From positions 69,985,556-70,049,555 of the forward strand of contig CP092874.1 of the NCBI GenBank assembly GCA_030710605.1: DNA of 64,000 bases, in the 5' to 3' direction. The stretch's first letter is position 1; each line of letters begins with the position of its first letter. Below the pieces are notes generated by a model. That model was given only the letters and a program-made list of their open reading frames with translations, was not told the origin of the DNA and searched no databases. This stretch comes from Cordylochernes scorpioides. Lineage: Eukaryota > Arthropoda > Arachnida > Pseudoscorpiones > Chernetidae. The position numbers and the translations under genes are program-made. Below, one piece after another: positions 10,640 through 20,960 of this stretch.

Positions 10640-12020
10640 TAGGGCCTCCAATCCCAGTACATATTTTAAATCCCGGGATTCGGGATTGCTTTTTTCTCAA
10701 TCCCGGGATATCCCGGGATTGAAAAACATTTTCGTCTTTCTACGCCAAGAGGTATATCGTTTCTTTCGTTATATTTTTATTTTTTTATTTTATATAGTGC
10801 CAATGACGTGGCACTTACTTCGATGAAAACAACCTGAAAGCCATATATTTTGCGCCTGCTTATGAACTAAATCATTGCTTTTGGGTTACAGTTTGAAATA
10901 TCTGTAGGATGTGTGTAGGAGTAGGATGCGGAGTCTGGTGTAGGTATTGCAATTGAAGTTGAAGAGGCAGCCTCAATAGCTTCTTGCAATCGGCGCTCAA
11001 TTGTAAGATGGTCATTCGATTGTGATGGCTCATGGCGTTCTTGCAAACTCCGAGGAAGTTGCGAATTATCAGCCTGAATTTTTTTCTTACTTCGGTCATT
11101 TGTTCCAGTAACGGTTTAAGACGCAAAAGCAATTTCACGCTAAAGTCTTTGACCATCTCTGTTTTATATCCGTATAAGTTGAAAACTACTTTAGGCTGAT
11201 GCTTGATAGTGACGAAGCATTTAATGAAATGACATTAAATATATTTAATTTAAATCTGGTTCAAATCACATTAATAGGTACCGCTCAGCAAGAGCAACCT
11301 AGTTCATGATGATTGAAACAATGAATAATATGTGAAGGTTATTCACATATTAAACAATTTTTAACGCGGGATTCAATCCCGGTTCATGACTATCGGGAAT
11401 CGAGCGTGTTACCCTCTCATCCACCGTCTTATTTTTATTTAAATTAAATGACAAAAAAGCTAGCGAGGGTTTCACAAAATGAACAGCAGAGCAGTGCGTT
11501 CATGATTACCCATGCATACAGAGTACAGGATGGAGAGTATAAACATAGATTTAAAAATATATATATATATAACAATTTGGAACCCAGATAAGAGGTTAGT
11601 GGCGGGTCCATGTTACACACAGGTCCAACACAAAAATAAAAGGATGCCGCTACTATCTAAGAAGCCACTATTTGCATGTCAACAAAAACTAGGGCCTCCT
11701 CCATGTATACTGCTGCATACTCTCATTCTAGAGGCTGCCATTTTGGAAAGATCTTGCAGAATAACCCTTCGTTATTAGTGCATGAAAATAATTTCAAATC
11801 TCTCAGAAAAAAAAAAAAAAAGACCCGAAATGCAGCTGTATAAACAAAACGTCAAAAGTGTGCTATCTCATCATCTGTTTGATTACCAAAATGCTAGATA
11901 AGAAAATATATTTTTGCGCTGGTTTTCATGCACAAACCAGTAATCCCGGGATTTTTCGAGCAGAATCCCGGGATTTCGGGATCATTATTTGGCTCCAGGA
12001 TCCCGGGATTGGAGGCCCTA
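10640..12020. mobile_element. Non-autonomous hAT-like element
   Basis: A ~1.38-kb element with 16-bp terminal inverted repeats TAGGGCCTCCAATCCC / GGGATTGGAGGCCCTA, followed inward by repeated CCCGGGATT blocks at both ends. The target duplication is about 8 bp (ATTATCGC at 10632-10639, AATATCGC at 12020-12027, one mismatch). Inside lies a minus-strand SINE at 11258-11432 and no recognisable transposase. The TIR style and 8-bp TSD fit the hAT superfamily. Confidence 0.7.
11258..11432 (-). repeat. tRNA-derived SINE (minus copy)
   Basis: The reverse complement matches the SINE at 12824-12996. It has an internal B box GGGATTGAATCCC (plus-strand positions 11367-11379), an A-box-like GGATGAGAGGGTAAC, and a 3' part TTGCTCTTGCTGAGCGGTACC. 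Confidence 0.65.
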
Positions 12021-12354
12021 ATATCGCGCCATCTGCTATAAGAAAATTTAACTATTTTGACACGAATGTTTTTTTTTTTTTAATAAAACAATTTTATAAT
12101 ACCTTTACTGCAACGATAAAATAATGGAAGAGCCTTGCTCATAAGTGGTGAACCCTCCCAGAGATTTTGGTATGAAAGGAAAGCAGCAAATTCCAATATT
12201 ACAGCGGTATATTAAACTAGAAAAACCGCTGGTAGGATTCGCCACTGATGAGCCAGGCCTCCCATTATTTTATTATTGCAGTAGAAAATTGTTTTATTTC
12301 AAAATGAAACATAAGCGTCAAAAATAGTTCAAATTTCTTATATCATTTTACATC

Positions 12355-12625
12355 TGTGGCGACTACACTTTGCTTCAACAAGCGCGAACTAGGACGGCCT
12401 CGGCAACCGCGAGCGTCAATCTGACTACGCATGCGCGCGGGACGTCATCAGAGACTCTAGCCACTCGCGGTAAACATCTAGGCTAACTCCGACGGCCGTT
12501 ACTTCAACCGTTGCTTCTTTTCTATTTCTATATTTCTGGCTTTAAATAAATTAATTTTAATTATAATTTTATCAGAGAGCAGCCTTTTCACAAGCCACAC
12601 CAACACATCACGCAACAATCCTACA
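12355..12625 (+). mobile_element. Candidate solo LTR, TSD CATC
   Basis: A 271-bp segment starts TGTGGCGACTACAC and ends AATCCTACA, flanked by CATC at 12351-12354 and 12626-12629. AATAAA lies near 12546. It is GC-rich in its first half, unlike the surroundings. There is no second copy in the window to confirm it. Confidence 0.5.
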
Positions 12626-12823
12626 CATCTATTAAATGGAACCAAGCCTTCTTATATAATATTTTTTATAATTTCAGTAAAAAAGAAGGTGTGTATAGAT
12701 AATATATATTCAATAAGAAACATATTGCTGAAAAAATACATATTTTAACGATACGTTTTCCTGTATATAAATGTCATATCACCGTTAAATGTGATTAGCT
12801 TTAAAAAATAACATTACTAAGAA

Positions 12824-12996
12824 TCGGTGGACGAGTGGGTAACACCCTCGATTCCCGACAGCCATGAACCGGGATTGAATCCCGCGTTAACATTTTGTTT
12901 AATATGTGAATAACCTTCATATATTATTCATTGTTGTAAATATCATAATCTAGGCTGCTCTTTTTGAGTGGTACCTAATAAAGTGATTTTTATAAC
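12824..12996 (+). repeat. tRNA-derived SINE
   Basis: The tRNA-like head has A box TGGACGAGTGG (12828-12838) and B box GGGATTGAATCCC (12871-12883). It is followed by a body and a 3' tail containing GCTCTTTTTGAGTGGTACC and AATAAAG. The tail is shared with the LINE 3' end at 22360-22426, which suggests that LINE family mobilises it. The head resembles Leu/Ser-type tRNAs, but it does not fold into a full tRNA. Confidence 0.65.
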
Positions 12997-13194
12997 AGGA
13001 TAATAACATTGCTTATTACTCTGGTACTATTATTGTTTTTCCTGCATGTACCCTACATTTTGGCACGGAGAATCTGTATAAGCCTAAAAGGTCTTAATAA
13101 AGATTTTTGTTGTTGTTATATTTTAATGATAGAGATTACAATGAATTTATAACATTTAAAACAGCATAAAAAGCAAAAGGGATCATTTTATTAT

Positions 13195-13500
13195 ATTGAT
13201 ATATAATTTTAGTATATTTTACAATTATATGCAAATTAGAAACAATTATAGACGCGTATGATTATTTTAAAAATAAAACTATTTCTACAGCCCTTACTGC
13301 AATGGAGAAATTAATGGGAAGGCCTGGCTCATCAGTGGTGAACCCTCCCAGCGGTTTCGACAGTTTAATCTACCATACCGCTGTATGTATTAATTTTTCC
13401 ATTGCAGTAAGGGCAGTAGAAATTCTTTTATTTTTAAAAGAATCATACTCGTCTATAATAGTTTCGAATTTTGATGACAGATGGCCCGCTGATGCATCAT
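13195..13500. mobile_element. Foldback element copy
   Basis: A near-complete palindrome. The left arm from about 13215 (AATTATAGACGCGTATGA… TTTCTAC… CTGCAATGG) is mirrored by the right arm to about 13475, around a centre with CATCAGTGGTGAACCC and CGGTTT. The right end reads CAGATGGCCCGCTGATGCATCAT, matching in reverse the left ends at 10.62 and 32.04 kb. Confidence 0.7.
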
Positions 13501-13543
13501 AACTACTTTTGCAAATGTAGATACATTAATATCTACGTATCTT

Positions 13544-14332
13544 CTACTTTCTTGATGTACTTTTTCGCTTTAATATCGACTTTGGTTTCGTATTTGTTAC
13601 AATTTCCCGTTCAGGTACTGGTTGATCTCTACTAAAATGGTAATAGGTGTTTTGAGAAAAGTTAAATCTAACTTTTTGTGAACACCGTTTATACGACGCC
13701 AGGTTATCTTGTCTTGAATACATCTTATTCACTGTTGAAATATTTTGTCTGGGAGTTCTTTGACCTGTAACTACTATTTTAGTTTTTGAACACGTTCCAT
13801 TTTGCCCATTATTGTTCTTATTTTCGAAATAAAAATATTCATTAATTGTTTTGTTATCTTTTGGTGTTTTACCAGAGTTCTCGTTTTCTATTTTAGATTT
13901 TTTATCCAATTGTTTCTTTTTTGATTTTGATACAACTTCTTGCCAACCGTCATCTTCATTGTTTTCTTCAACTTCAGTATGTGTTGCACTTACGTTTTCT
14001 TTTGAATTTTTAGTTTCTTTTGTATATTTTTTATTTTCAGATTGTTCGTTTGCATTTTTTAACTTTGTGCTATATAGAGTTGCTTGTGGTTCTTTTAGTT
14101 GTGAACTTTCGTCGGTGTTCACGAAATATTTCTCAATAATTTTCGGTTGATTTTCTTTTAGAGATTTTTGACTTTCAACTCTATTCTCTACTTTCTGAGT
14201 AAAAACATTATTAATGATATTTATATTGCTATTTTCAATTGAATTTTCGCTACTAACCTCACTTTTATTTTGTTGCACAACACTATATACAAAATTATTT
14301 TTCCTAAATCTATTTTTACTTTTTCTAGTCAT
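13544..14332 (-). CDS. Uncharacterised basic, disordered protein (262 aa)
   Basis: An unbroken 262-codon ORF starting MTRKSKNRF and ending KRKSTSRK. No known fold is recognised. The middle is rich in Asn, Lys, Ser and Glu and is probably disordered. It contains NEDDGWQEVVSKSKKKQ, a Trp-bearing motif of a kind I have seen in retroelement ORF1 and nucleic-acid-binding proteins. Near the C-terminus are KVRF (residues ~220) and SILK (residues ~251), which match the short PP1-docking motifs RVxF and SILK. Both are short enough to occur by chance. A TATA-like TTTATATAA lies ~30-40 bases upstream of the ATG. The ORF is intact among decayed repeats, but low-complexity AT-rich DNA can keep frames open by chance. 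Function unknown. Confidence 0.45.
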   Translation of the reverse strand: MTRKSKNRFRKNNFVYSVVQQNKSEVSSENSIENSNINIINNVFTQKVENRVESQKSLKENQPKIIEKYFVNTDESSQLKEPQATLYSTKLKNANEQSENKKYTKETKNSKENVSATHTEVEENNEDDGWQEVVSKSKKKQLDKKSKIENENSGKTPKDNKTINEYFYFENKNNNGQNGTCSKTKIVVTGQRTPRQNISTVNKMYSRQDNLASYKRCSQKVRFNFSQNTYYHFSRDQPVPEREIVTNTKPKSILKRKSTSRK

Positions 14333-15187
14333 TAGTGAAAATATATATTTGCGAGAGATTAATTATATAAATGTAGGTTTATTTTATTCATATACGAAAA
14401 CTTTGTAAGTTATGAAGACAAAACGAAAAAAAAAATAATGAAAATATATAATCTGTTTTTTTTTTTTTAATTTTTATTATTATTAAATCCTTTCCTTTAT
14501 ATCTATAAAAATGAAATCCAAAATCGGTTTGTTATCACGTTGCGCAAAATCTACAGAATCAATCATTATGAAATTTCTCATGTAGGCAGCTGAAGATTTC
14601 GTTTAACATATAGGCTATTTGAAAAAACTAAAAAGGTTAATGTGCTTTTTTTTAAATGTAAAACCAAATAGCGTTAGTTCCAGCCTTTTACCGCTTGACG
14701 CAGCACTGGTCGCGACGATAAATGGATTTGATTGGTTAATAATTTTACACGTAGTTTTTCTACACGATGAATGTTAGTTTGTTCACACGATGAATGTTTT
14801 TAAAAAGTAAGATTATCCAATCGATGTGAAACTTTAGGAAGTTATTTACTATACTACTGGGAAGGTTTCTGGTTTGAATTTAATTTGAAATAAATATTCG
14901 TTGCAATTTTATTTGCAAATTTTCTACTTTCACCCACAAGCAGCGCCTCTCGCGGTATCTGGTGAAATTGCATTTATAAATTGTAAAAAGCTAAAATGAG
15001 TTCCAAGTATAATAAATTTAATATATAATTTGAGGATTTAGTAATTATAATATTCCAATGACGTTGTAAAAGACAAGAAAATATCTTATTTAAAATTTAA
15101 TAAATGTTTTTTTTTTTTTAATTATGTGTTTCAAAAATATATTTAAACGCATATAACAATATTTGTATATTTATATACGTTTTTAAA
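14333..15187. other. AT-rich stretch without recognised features
   Basis: Long AT-rich DNA with homopolymer runs (around 14458, 15106). A slightly GC-richer patch at 14690-14730 is unassigned. Confidence 0.4.
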
Positions 15188-15294
15188 TCTATATATAGGT
15201 GGATTGGATGTTTTCTAGAATCGTTTTAACCAAATGCTCGTTAGGCAAACTTTTACTCGGGTAAATACCGGGCGAAGCCGGGTACAGTCGCTAA
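15188..15294 (+). mobile_element. Short Helitron-like element
   Basis: Starts TCTATATATAGGTGG and ends with hairpin ACCGGGCGAAGCCGGGT, CAGTCG and CTAA (15291-15294). Only ~107 bp. A second, similar unit lies at about 15436-15535, sharing TAGAATCGTTTTAAC and CGTTAGGCAAACTTTTACTC. Confidence 0.55.
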
Positions 15295-15435
15295 ATAAAG
15301 TTATTTACAAATGTTTGTTTGTGGCCAGATACTATTCCTTCAACTTCAAATTACCGAGTGGACCAATTAATATATATTTTATTCAACTTATCGAGTATTT
15401 TTCAAGGGACCGGGAAAAATTTTCAAATAGACAGG

Positions 15436-15535
15436 TATAGATTCATTAAGGGTTGAATGTTTGCTAGAATCGTTTTAACAAATGTTCGTTAGGCAAACTT
15501 TTACTCGGTTAAAAACCGGGCGAAGCCGGGAACAT
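15436..15535 (+). mobile_element. Second short Helitron-like unit
   Basis: Its body is about 85% like the unit at 15188-15294, with the hairpin CCGGGCGAAGCCGG near its 3' end. The terminal CTRR is not clear here, because the unit ends in an AT repeat. Confidence 0.45.
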
Positions 15536-15714
15536 ATATATATATGTTTGTCGGCTATGCACGCCCTCAGTATATAACTAATCTCGCTGAAATTTGAACA
15601 GGACAGAGAGTTAAATCTGGGAGAGTTTTTGTCGCACTTTTAACCAAGAAAAATTATAATTAACCAAGTACTGAGCAACAGTTATTTTTAGTCAGAAATG
15701 ATGATACCACAGTC

Positions 15715-16443
15715 TACTACAAAAACAGTGTCCCCCCAGTTATTCCCATTTCAATTCACACTGCCCCATTTCCCACAAATTCAACATAGTAAAAACTCTC
15801 ACTAAAAGAATCTATACCCACTGTTCGCTCGATATATTTAAAGAAATTGAGAAAAATCTCATCATATCGCACCTCTCCATAGCATCGTTTCCGCTTGAAT
15901 TCATCAACAGACATTCATATACACCTGCCCCCCCCCCCCCAACCATCCTAAAATTTACACATCATTATGTTTCCTTCCCTACTCCCCCTCCTCAGCCGAC
16001 ATAGCCAGAAGCCTTAAAGCATACGGTATCCGCACCTTATATAAAAACTCCCCCAACCTGCTCACATCCCTCCGTCACCCATATACTAAATCGCATGCCC
16101 CCCCCCCCCCTGATCCCCTCCATTCTGTTGGCGCGGTCTACTCTGTCTCGTGTGAGCAATGCTCTGCCACATACGTTGGCGAGACAGGTAGATCCGTCGC
16201 CATCAGAATGTCTGAGCATTCTAGAAATATCTCCAACCAAGACACCAGGTCCCTCCTTTACCAGCACACACTCAATACCGGCCATACATTCAACACCAAC
16301 CACCCCACCATACATTACAGACGCATTCATAACCAGCACCAGCGATTAGTTCTCGAATCCATAGAATCTCACAGACATAACAGCATCAACCGCAAAATAG
16401 ATCTTCCTGATGCCTATCGTGCTCTCCTGGCCTTGCAGTAATA
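15715..16443 (+). pseudogene. Penelope-like element C-terminus with GIY-YIG domain
   Basis: The plus strand carries the last part of a PLE ORF. A linker region (RIYTHCSLDIFKEIEKN) is followed by the GIY-YIG endonuclease. VYSVSCEQCSATYVGETGR holds the Tyr/Gly core with the CxxC typical of PLEs, then IRMSEHSRNI, then QRLVLESIESH with the catalytic-type Glu, and the C-terminal signature NSINRKIDLPDAYRALL before the stop at 16441. Two poly-C runs (15931, 16097) coincide with frame changes. The reverse transcriptase is missing. The pLTR-like 3' region follows at 16444-16765. Confidence 0.8.
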
Positions 16444-16765
16444 ACCATAACACGATAGCCTGATATCATCATTTCCTAAAATTCTTCGAAATATCGCATA
16501 TCCAGTAATTTACGTTAACATATTCCTCTATAGACTCAAACTCCAAATATACAAATGCCCTATTTGCCTACTATCTCTTTAATTACAATAGTCATAACAA
16601 ATGAAAAATCCCCATTTGCATAGCATATTCCGCTAATATGTAAATAATCATGTGTATATATTCTCTTTCTAGCCACATTACCTATGTTATAGTGTCACGT
16701 CTACCACGTCTGTAGAAGGTTTTTTTTTTTTTTTTTTGCCCGAAAGCTCGCACCGTTATAATTGT
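16444..16765 (+). repeat. PLE 3' region with decayed hammerhead-like core
   Basis: Follows the PLE stop codon. Near the end it reads GTAGAAGG, an 18-base poly-T, then GCCCGAAAGCTCG. The GCCCGAAAGCTCG half matches the conserved 3' half of the hammerhead-like core seen at 50.45 kb. The first half is degenerate. Confidence 0.45.
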
Positions 16766-16799
16766 CTATTAAAGATACTTTTCTTCTTTTATTCTGTTT

Positions 16800-16985
16800 T
16801 ATCGCATAATGATGATGACAATATTGCTGTATCGTGCTTGATTGAAATGAACAAAATTCATTAGGGGAATATTCACTAAAGCAGACCACGGGCGAAGCCA
16901 GATAATAATTTTTAGTATGCAGGAACAAAATTCTACCAGCGAAAAATTCACTCGAGCAGAAGACACACGAAGCCAGGTCATCTCT
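16800..16985. mobile_element. Helitron debris
   Basis: Pieces match the interior of the Helitron at 529-988 (ATTGCTGTATCGTG, GCAGGAACAAAATTCTA) and two decayed 3' hairpin regions (CACGGGCGAAGCCAG, ACACGAAGCCAGGTC). No intact ends. Confidence 0.5.
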
Positions 16986-16996
16986 ATATATAAAAT

Positions 16997-17040
16997 AACG
17001 TTTCTCGGCCTTTTGGCTAAGATCATGTAATATATCTCTA
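16997..17040 (+). pseudogene. U2 snRNA 5'-end fragment
   Basis: Positions 17003-17025 read TCTCGGCCTTTTGGCTAAGA… and match the first ~30 bases of U2 snRNA almost exactly; the next ~15 bases are a poorer match. The rest of U2 (branch-site recognition region, Sm site) is absent, so it cannot be a functional snRNA. It sits between a Helitron-like start (TCTATATATAAAAT) and the 3' end of a minus-strand Helitron. It may be an RNA-mediated chimera or a fragment captured by a transposon. Confidence 0.7.
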
Positions 17041-17058
17041 GATATTTTTATTTGTATA

Positions 17059-17715
17059 TTAGCCGAATGACCCGGGCAACGCCCGGGTTTTACCCGATTA
17101 AATGTTTTTATTCAAATACTATTCGTTACAATTATAAATTGGCACCGTGGATGTCACTTTTGTGAAACGTCCCGCTCCAAACTTTGTGTGTTTTTAAAAT
17201 ATAAAAATAAATATGTAAATTTTCACAACGATATTTGAAAATTATATTATTTTAATTTTCAAATACTATATTCGTTACAATTATAAATTGGCGCCGTGGA
17301 TGTCACTCTTGTGAAACGTCCCGCTCCAAACTTTGTGTCTGAGAAGCGATATTTTTATAGAAAGATGATCTGGCTTTTGTTTTCTGCTCGAATGAATGTT
17401 TTTCTGTTAGAATTTTGTTCCTGCGTACAAAATAATGAACTGGTTTCACCCGTGGTCTCTACTTTTTGGAATTTTTCCCGATATAATTTTGTATCTGATA
17501 ATCAAACATGATACAGCAATATCGTCATCATCATTTTCTGACTAAAAATATATAGTTTTAATAATTGATTTATATATTTTTCAAAATAGCCTATCGTCTT
17601 CCCCGTATTTTTTTTACCTATGTATGGAAATTTTGGTTTGAATTAGTGAACTACTGCGAATTTGTATTCCGGACATACAAACAAACATACAAACATTCAT
17701 TTTTATATATATAGA
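17059..17715 (-). mobile_element. Non-autonomous Helitron, complete
   Basis: On the minus strand the 657-bp element starts TCTATATATATAAAAATG (17715 downward) and ends with hairpin CCCGGGCGTTGCCCGGG, TCATTCGG and CTAA. It contains two copies of the ~100-bp unit with GGGACGTTTCACAA, as in the element at 1-255. Confidence 0.8.
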
Positions 17716-17935
17716 AGAGAAGATATATTTTAAAAATCTATTAAGTAGAGAGACTGGATATGTTTGCTCGAAAAATATATTTTATATATTATATAAATAT
17801 ATAATGTAAGGAATATTATCATAATATTCTGTGTGTTCCGGAATATTATTATCAATAATATTCTTTAGGCATACTTTCACTCGGATAAAACCCGGGCGAA
17901 CCTGGGTACACATCCGCTAGTAAAATATATAATAT
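17716..17935. mobile_element. Helitron 3' fragment
   Basis: AT-rich DNA ending in a decayed hairpin CCCGGGCGAACCTGGGT and ACACATCCG, then CTAG near 17915. Confidence 0.5.
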
Positions 17936-18014
17936 AGAGAGATATTTTATAATATAAATCAAAACAGGACGCGAGTAAAAGCGCTCAACAGTAGTCCATC
18001 TAGTGAGCTGGACT

Positions 18015-18059
18015 CCCCGGGTAGTTGGCGTTCTGCGCTCCAGGAGCCTGTGTTATAAA
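18015..18059. repeat. Left arm of an inverted repeat around the mariner
   Basis: GTAGTTGGCGTTCTGCGCTC… is mirrored at about 19395-19430. Related sequences (ATAGTTGGCG, CGCTCCAGGAGCCTGGGTTA) recur in direct orientation at 19845-19890 and, more diverged, at 20088-20135. These may be ends of an unknown element into which the mariner jumped. Confidence 0.5.
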
Positions 18060-18061
18060 TA

Positions 18062-19373
18062 CAAGGTGTGTCCAATAAATAATGAGACGGGTCAAAACAG
18101 AGAAAAAAGAAATGATGATTTTTTTAAAAGTGTATGTAAATAATAGAAAGCTTCAGCTACACTGCGGTATATCACATCACGTGATTGCGCGCGCAGTCGA
18201 TAAATTGTAAGCTTGTAAAAAGAACGCCTTGCATAACAACTTCTAATTTGTAATGGATAGAAAATTCGAACAACGAATTTGTATTAAATTTTGCTACAAA
18301 ATTGGGAAATCGGCTTCAGAAACTTTAGATTTGTTAAAATTGGCATTTGGAAATGTAAATAAGCCCACCATATTTAGATGGTTTTCACGATTTAAAAATG
18401 GAATGGAATCGGTGAAAGATGAGAAGCGTGTTGGACGTCCAATTCTGCACAGGAACCCTGAAAAGGTGAGCCAAATTTCAAATTTGATAAAAGAAAATCC
18501 ACGAATAGGGAGGGTTACGGGACATTGAGGAAGAAACAGGGATATCAAAATCATTAGTTGGATCGATAATTAAAGAAGACTTGCAGTTAAAGAAGACACC
18601 TTCAAAATTTGTCCCTAAAATGCTCACAATCCAACAAAAAGAGAATTGCGTTGAAGTTGCCAAAAAAATGCTTGAAATGGTGGAAGAAAACCCTAATTGG
18701 AAGGAAAAAGTAATAACTGGAGACGAGACATGGGTTTACGGGTATGACCCATAAACAAAACGCCAATCCATGGAAAGGAAAAAAAATGAACCAAGAACGA
18801 AGAAATCCCGACTATGCAAGTCAAAAAACAACGTCTTATTGGTCACTTTCTTTGACATAAAGGGAATTGTGCATTATGATTATCTAGAGGAAGGTCAAAC
18901 AATCAATAAGGAGTCTTATTTAAACATTATGAGACGTGTACGTGAATCAATTTGTCTGAAAAGAAGTGAAATGTGGAGTTCCAAAAATTGGATTATCCAT
19001 CATTATAATGCACCACCACACACCGCTACATCTGTACCGACTTATTTGGCTAAACACGGCATCCAAATACTTCAACAACCTCCCTCTTCCCCAGACATAG
19101 CTCCAAATGATTTTTTTCTCTTTCCAAACTCAAAATGGCTCTAAAAGGAAGGGGATTTGACACTAGAGAGTCCATCATAGCGGATTCGAAAAAGGTCTTG
19201 AAGAACATCCTGAAAGATGCCTTTTCTAAATGTTTTAAATCATGGGAGAAGAGATGGAAATTATGTATAGATGCGGGAGGGGACTATTTTGAAAAATACT
19301 AATAAATTTTTTTTTTATCATTCTATTTTTTCTTTATTTTTGACCAGTCACATTATTTATTGGACACACCTTG
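18062..19373 (+). mobile_element. Mariner element, complete but inactive
   Basis: A 1312-bp element with matching ends (CAAGGTGTGTCCAATAAAT, inverted at 19355-19373) and a TA target duplication (18060-18061, 19374-19375). The transposase reading frame runs from 18253 to about 19302. It is inserted between the two arms of a short inverted repeat (18015-18059 and 19395-19430). Confidence 0.9.
18253..19302 (+). pseudogene. Mariner transposase pseudogene
   Basis: The N-terminal helix-turn-helix region is intact (MDRKFEQRICIKFCYK… PTIFRWFSRFKNG… KRVGRP). A frameshift follows near 18525, then the catalytic core: GDETWVYGYDP (first Asp present) ends in a stop at 18751-18753. The second catalytic position is HHYNAPPHTA, where mariners normally have Asp and here have Tyr. 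SSPDIAPNDFFLFP keeps the third Asp. A further frame change follows near 19125. The C-terminus GGDYFEKY precedes a stop. With the second Asp replaced and the frame broken it cannot be active. Confidence 0.9.
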
Positions 19374-20159
19374 TATCTCTCTCTTCTATAAAACTCAGGT
19401 CCCTGGAGCGCAGAACGCCAAATACTCGAGGATAAGATATATAATATACTATTGTATTCTTCAATTGATTTTTCCATTTATCCTGGTAGTTCGCCATAAG
19501 AGCCTGTACGCGACCTATGTCATATGTGATATAATGTGATAAATATTTTATTCTCTATATAGTTATTGTTATTATAGAAAACTATTATTTGATTAGTCAA
19601 AGTTCCTGGCGCGCACAGTAGTGAAAAAAATGATTTATCATCTCATGTAAGTAAGTTTTTTTATACCTTACCTCTATCTTTTCAGCTGCCCAGCATTTGA
19701 ACTACAGCGATTCCAAACGGCTACATTTATTGGACTCCCTCATTCAACGACACTGCCCTATTGAATCTACCAAGAAACAAACCGGCCTGGAACTCTGGTT
19801 CACTAAGGCTACCAACATAGACTCCTAAACCGCAGGACAGCCAGGATAGTTGGCGATCTATGGATACGCTCCAGGAGCCTGGGTTACCTTTATTTTACTA
19901 CTACCCCTTCCTATCAAACATTAAAAGATGCCTGTCTTTATATATTGAGATTCAGGATTAATGTATTACATCCAAGTAATAAGGTCATTTACCCCTGAAA
20001 ATCTGCAGAACATTCCCAAGTACAAATCATCCTGGCAACATCTGATAAACTGGATGTCACCATTAGGCATGATGTCTAAAGATCAACCTGGATAGTTGAC
20101 TACCTCAGTACCTGACTCCAGAAATCTGGGTTACATCAATAGAGACAATTTGACAACTA

Positions 20160-20490
20160 ACGTTTATTCACTTCCAGTTAAAAAAAACAAATATTTCATA
20201 GAATCCACCATTTCCATAAAAGCACAATAGCATTAACAGAAGAATAGATATTCCGGAAATTTATAATATACTATTTCCTGAACCCTCATCATAACCTCCA
20301 AATAAGGAAATTCCTAAGAAGTGCAAATCCGATATGCCCGTTTAGTGGAAGCCTGCGTTAAATTGGCATTCAAATAACTTTAAGTACCCTCTGTGTTTGA
20401 TTTTATTTCAATTTTTGTCCTATTGGCGATTTATTTTAGCCGAAAGCTAGAGATCTATGAATTTTGAATGTTTTAAAATAAATGTATTCC
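20160..20490 (+). pseudogene. PLE C-terminal fragment and 3' region
   Basis: The reading frame to the stop at 20292 ends NSINRRIDIPEIYNILFPE, the same signature as the PLE C-terminus at 16.4 kb (NSINRKIDLPDAYRALL). Downstream, GCCGAAAGCTAG near 20440 is the relic of the hammerhead-like 3' half. The rest of the PLE is gone. Confidence 0.65.
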
Positions 20491-20544
20491 CGGAAGTCTG
20501 ATATTTTCACCTTTATAAATATATAATTCAATCAAGATATCAAA

Positions 20545-20960
20545 AAGAGTGGAGTGGAGTACTTCTTCCCCGGGGCAGCTTCTAGCGCAGGGTGGTTGGA
20601 TGCTGTAGGTGGAGATACAGCTGCAGTGGTGATATGAGCAGGTGCCGGAATAGTCACAATGCTTGCCGCCCCGATGATCTGGTAGCAGTTCGTTCACTTG
20701 TGGTCCATCCAATAGCACTTGGAGCAATGGAACCTGTACTCCATATAGGCCAGCACAGAGCTGCCCTTGGAAGTCACGAGGATCTTTTTTTCGGAAGATC
20801 CGTGATCCCTTTCCTGTCTTTCATAAAAACGAAGTAATTATGCTTCAGGTCCATACAGGTAAATGCCGCCTTAGGAGTTCACGGCATGGACGATGGAGTG
20901 CACCTGGCAGTTATGACGCGTCTTTGGACTGAACCCATTCATCCAACTAATTTTGCGCTT
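20545..20960 (-). pseudogene. LINE ORF1 zinc-knuckle fragment
   Basis: The minus strand encodes pieces resembling ORF1 of the Tx1-like LINE at 61.2 kb: KKILVTSKG… AYMEYRFHCSKCYWMDHK, then Thr-Asn-Cys after a stop. This corresponds to a CCHC knuckle (C-x2-C-x4-H-x4-C) preceded by the conserved strand region. Frames are broken, so it is a relic. Confidence 0.5.

Larger units (their letters stand above)
10603..12354. mobile_element. Foldback element copy carrying a hAT insertion
   Basis: The left end (ATATGATGCATTATCGC, to 10639) and the right part from 12021 (CGCGCCATCTGC, then inverted arms around 12130-12260 with AAGTGGTGAACCCTCCC and GCCACTGATGAGCC) form one foldback copy. The uninterrupted relative near 32040 reads ATGATGCACTAGCGCGCCATCTG. 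The copy is interrupted by a hAT-like element, and a solo LTR sits at its right edge (12355). Confidence 0.65.

Noticed and set aside
12230-12275. CTGATGA in the foldback elements as hammerhead cores
   Set aside because: No GAAA follows a plausible stem II and no cleavage triplet is placed correctly; the same holds at 21975 and 32245.
16037-16339. 100-codon minus-strand ORF
   Set aside because: Antisense to the clearly recognisable PLE GIY-YIG frame.
16997-17040. A functional U2 snRNA gene
   Set aside because: Only the first ~30-40 bases are present; branch-site region, Sm site and 3' stems are missing.
20473-20727. 84-codon minus-strand ORF as a cysteine-rich gene
   Set aside because: A neighbouring frame shows a decayed LINE ORF1 zinc knuckle, which explains the region better.
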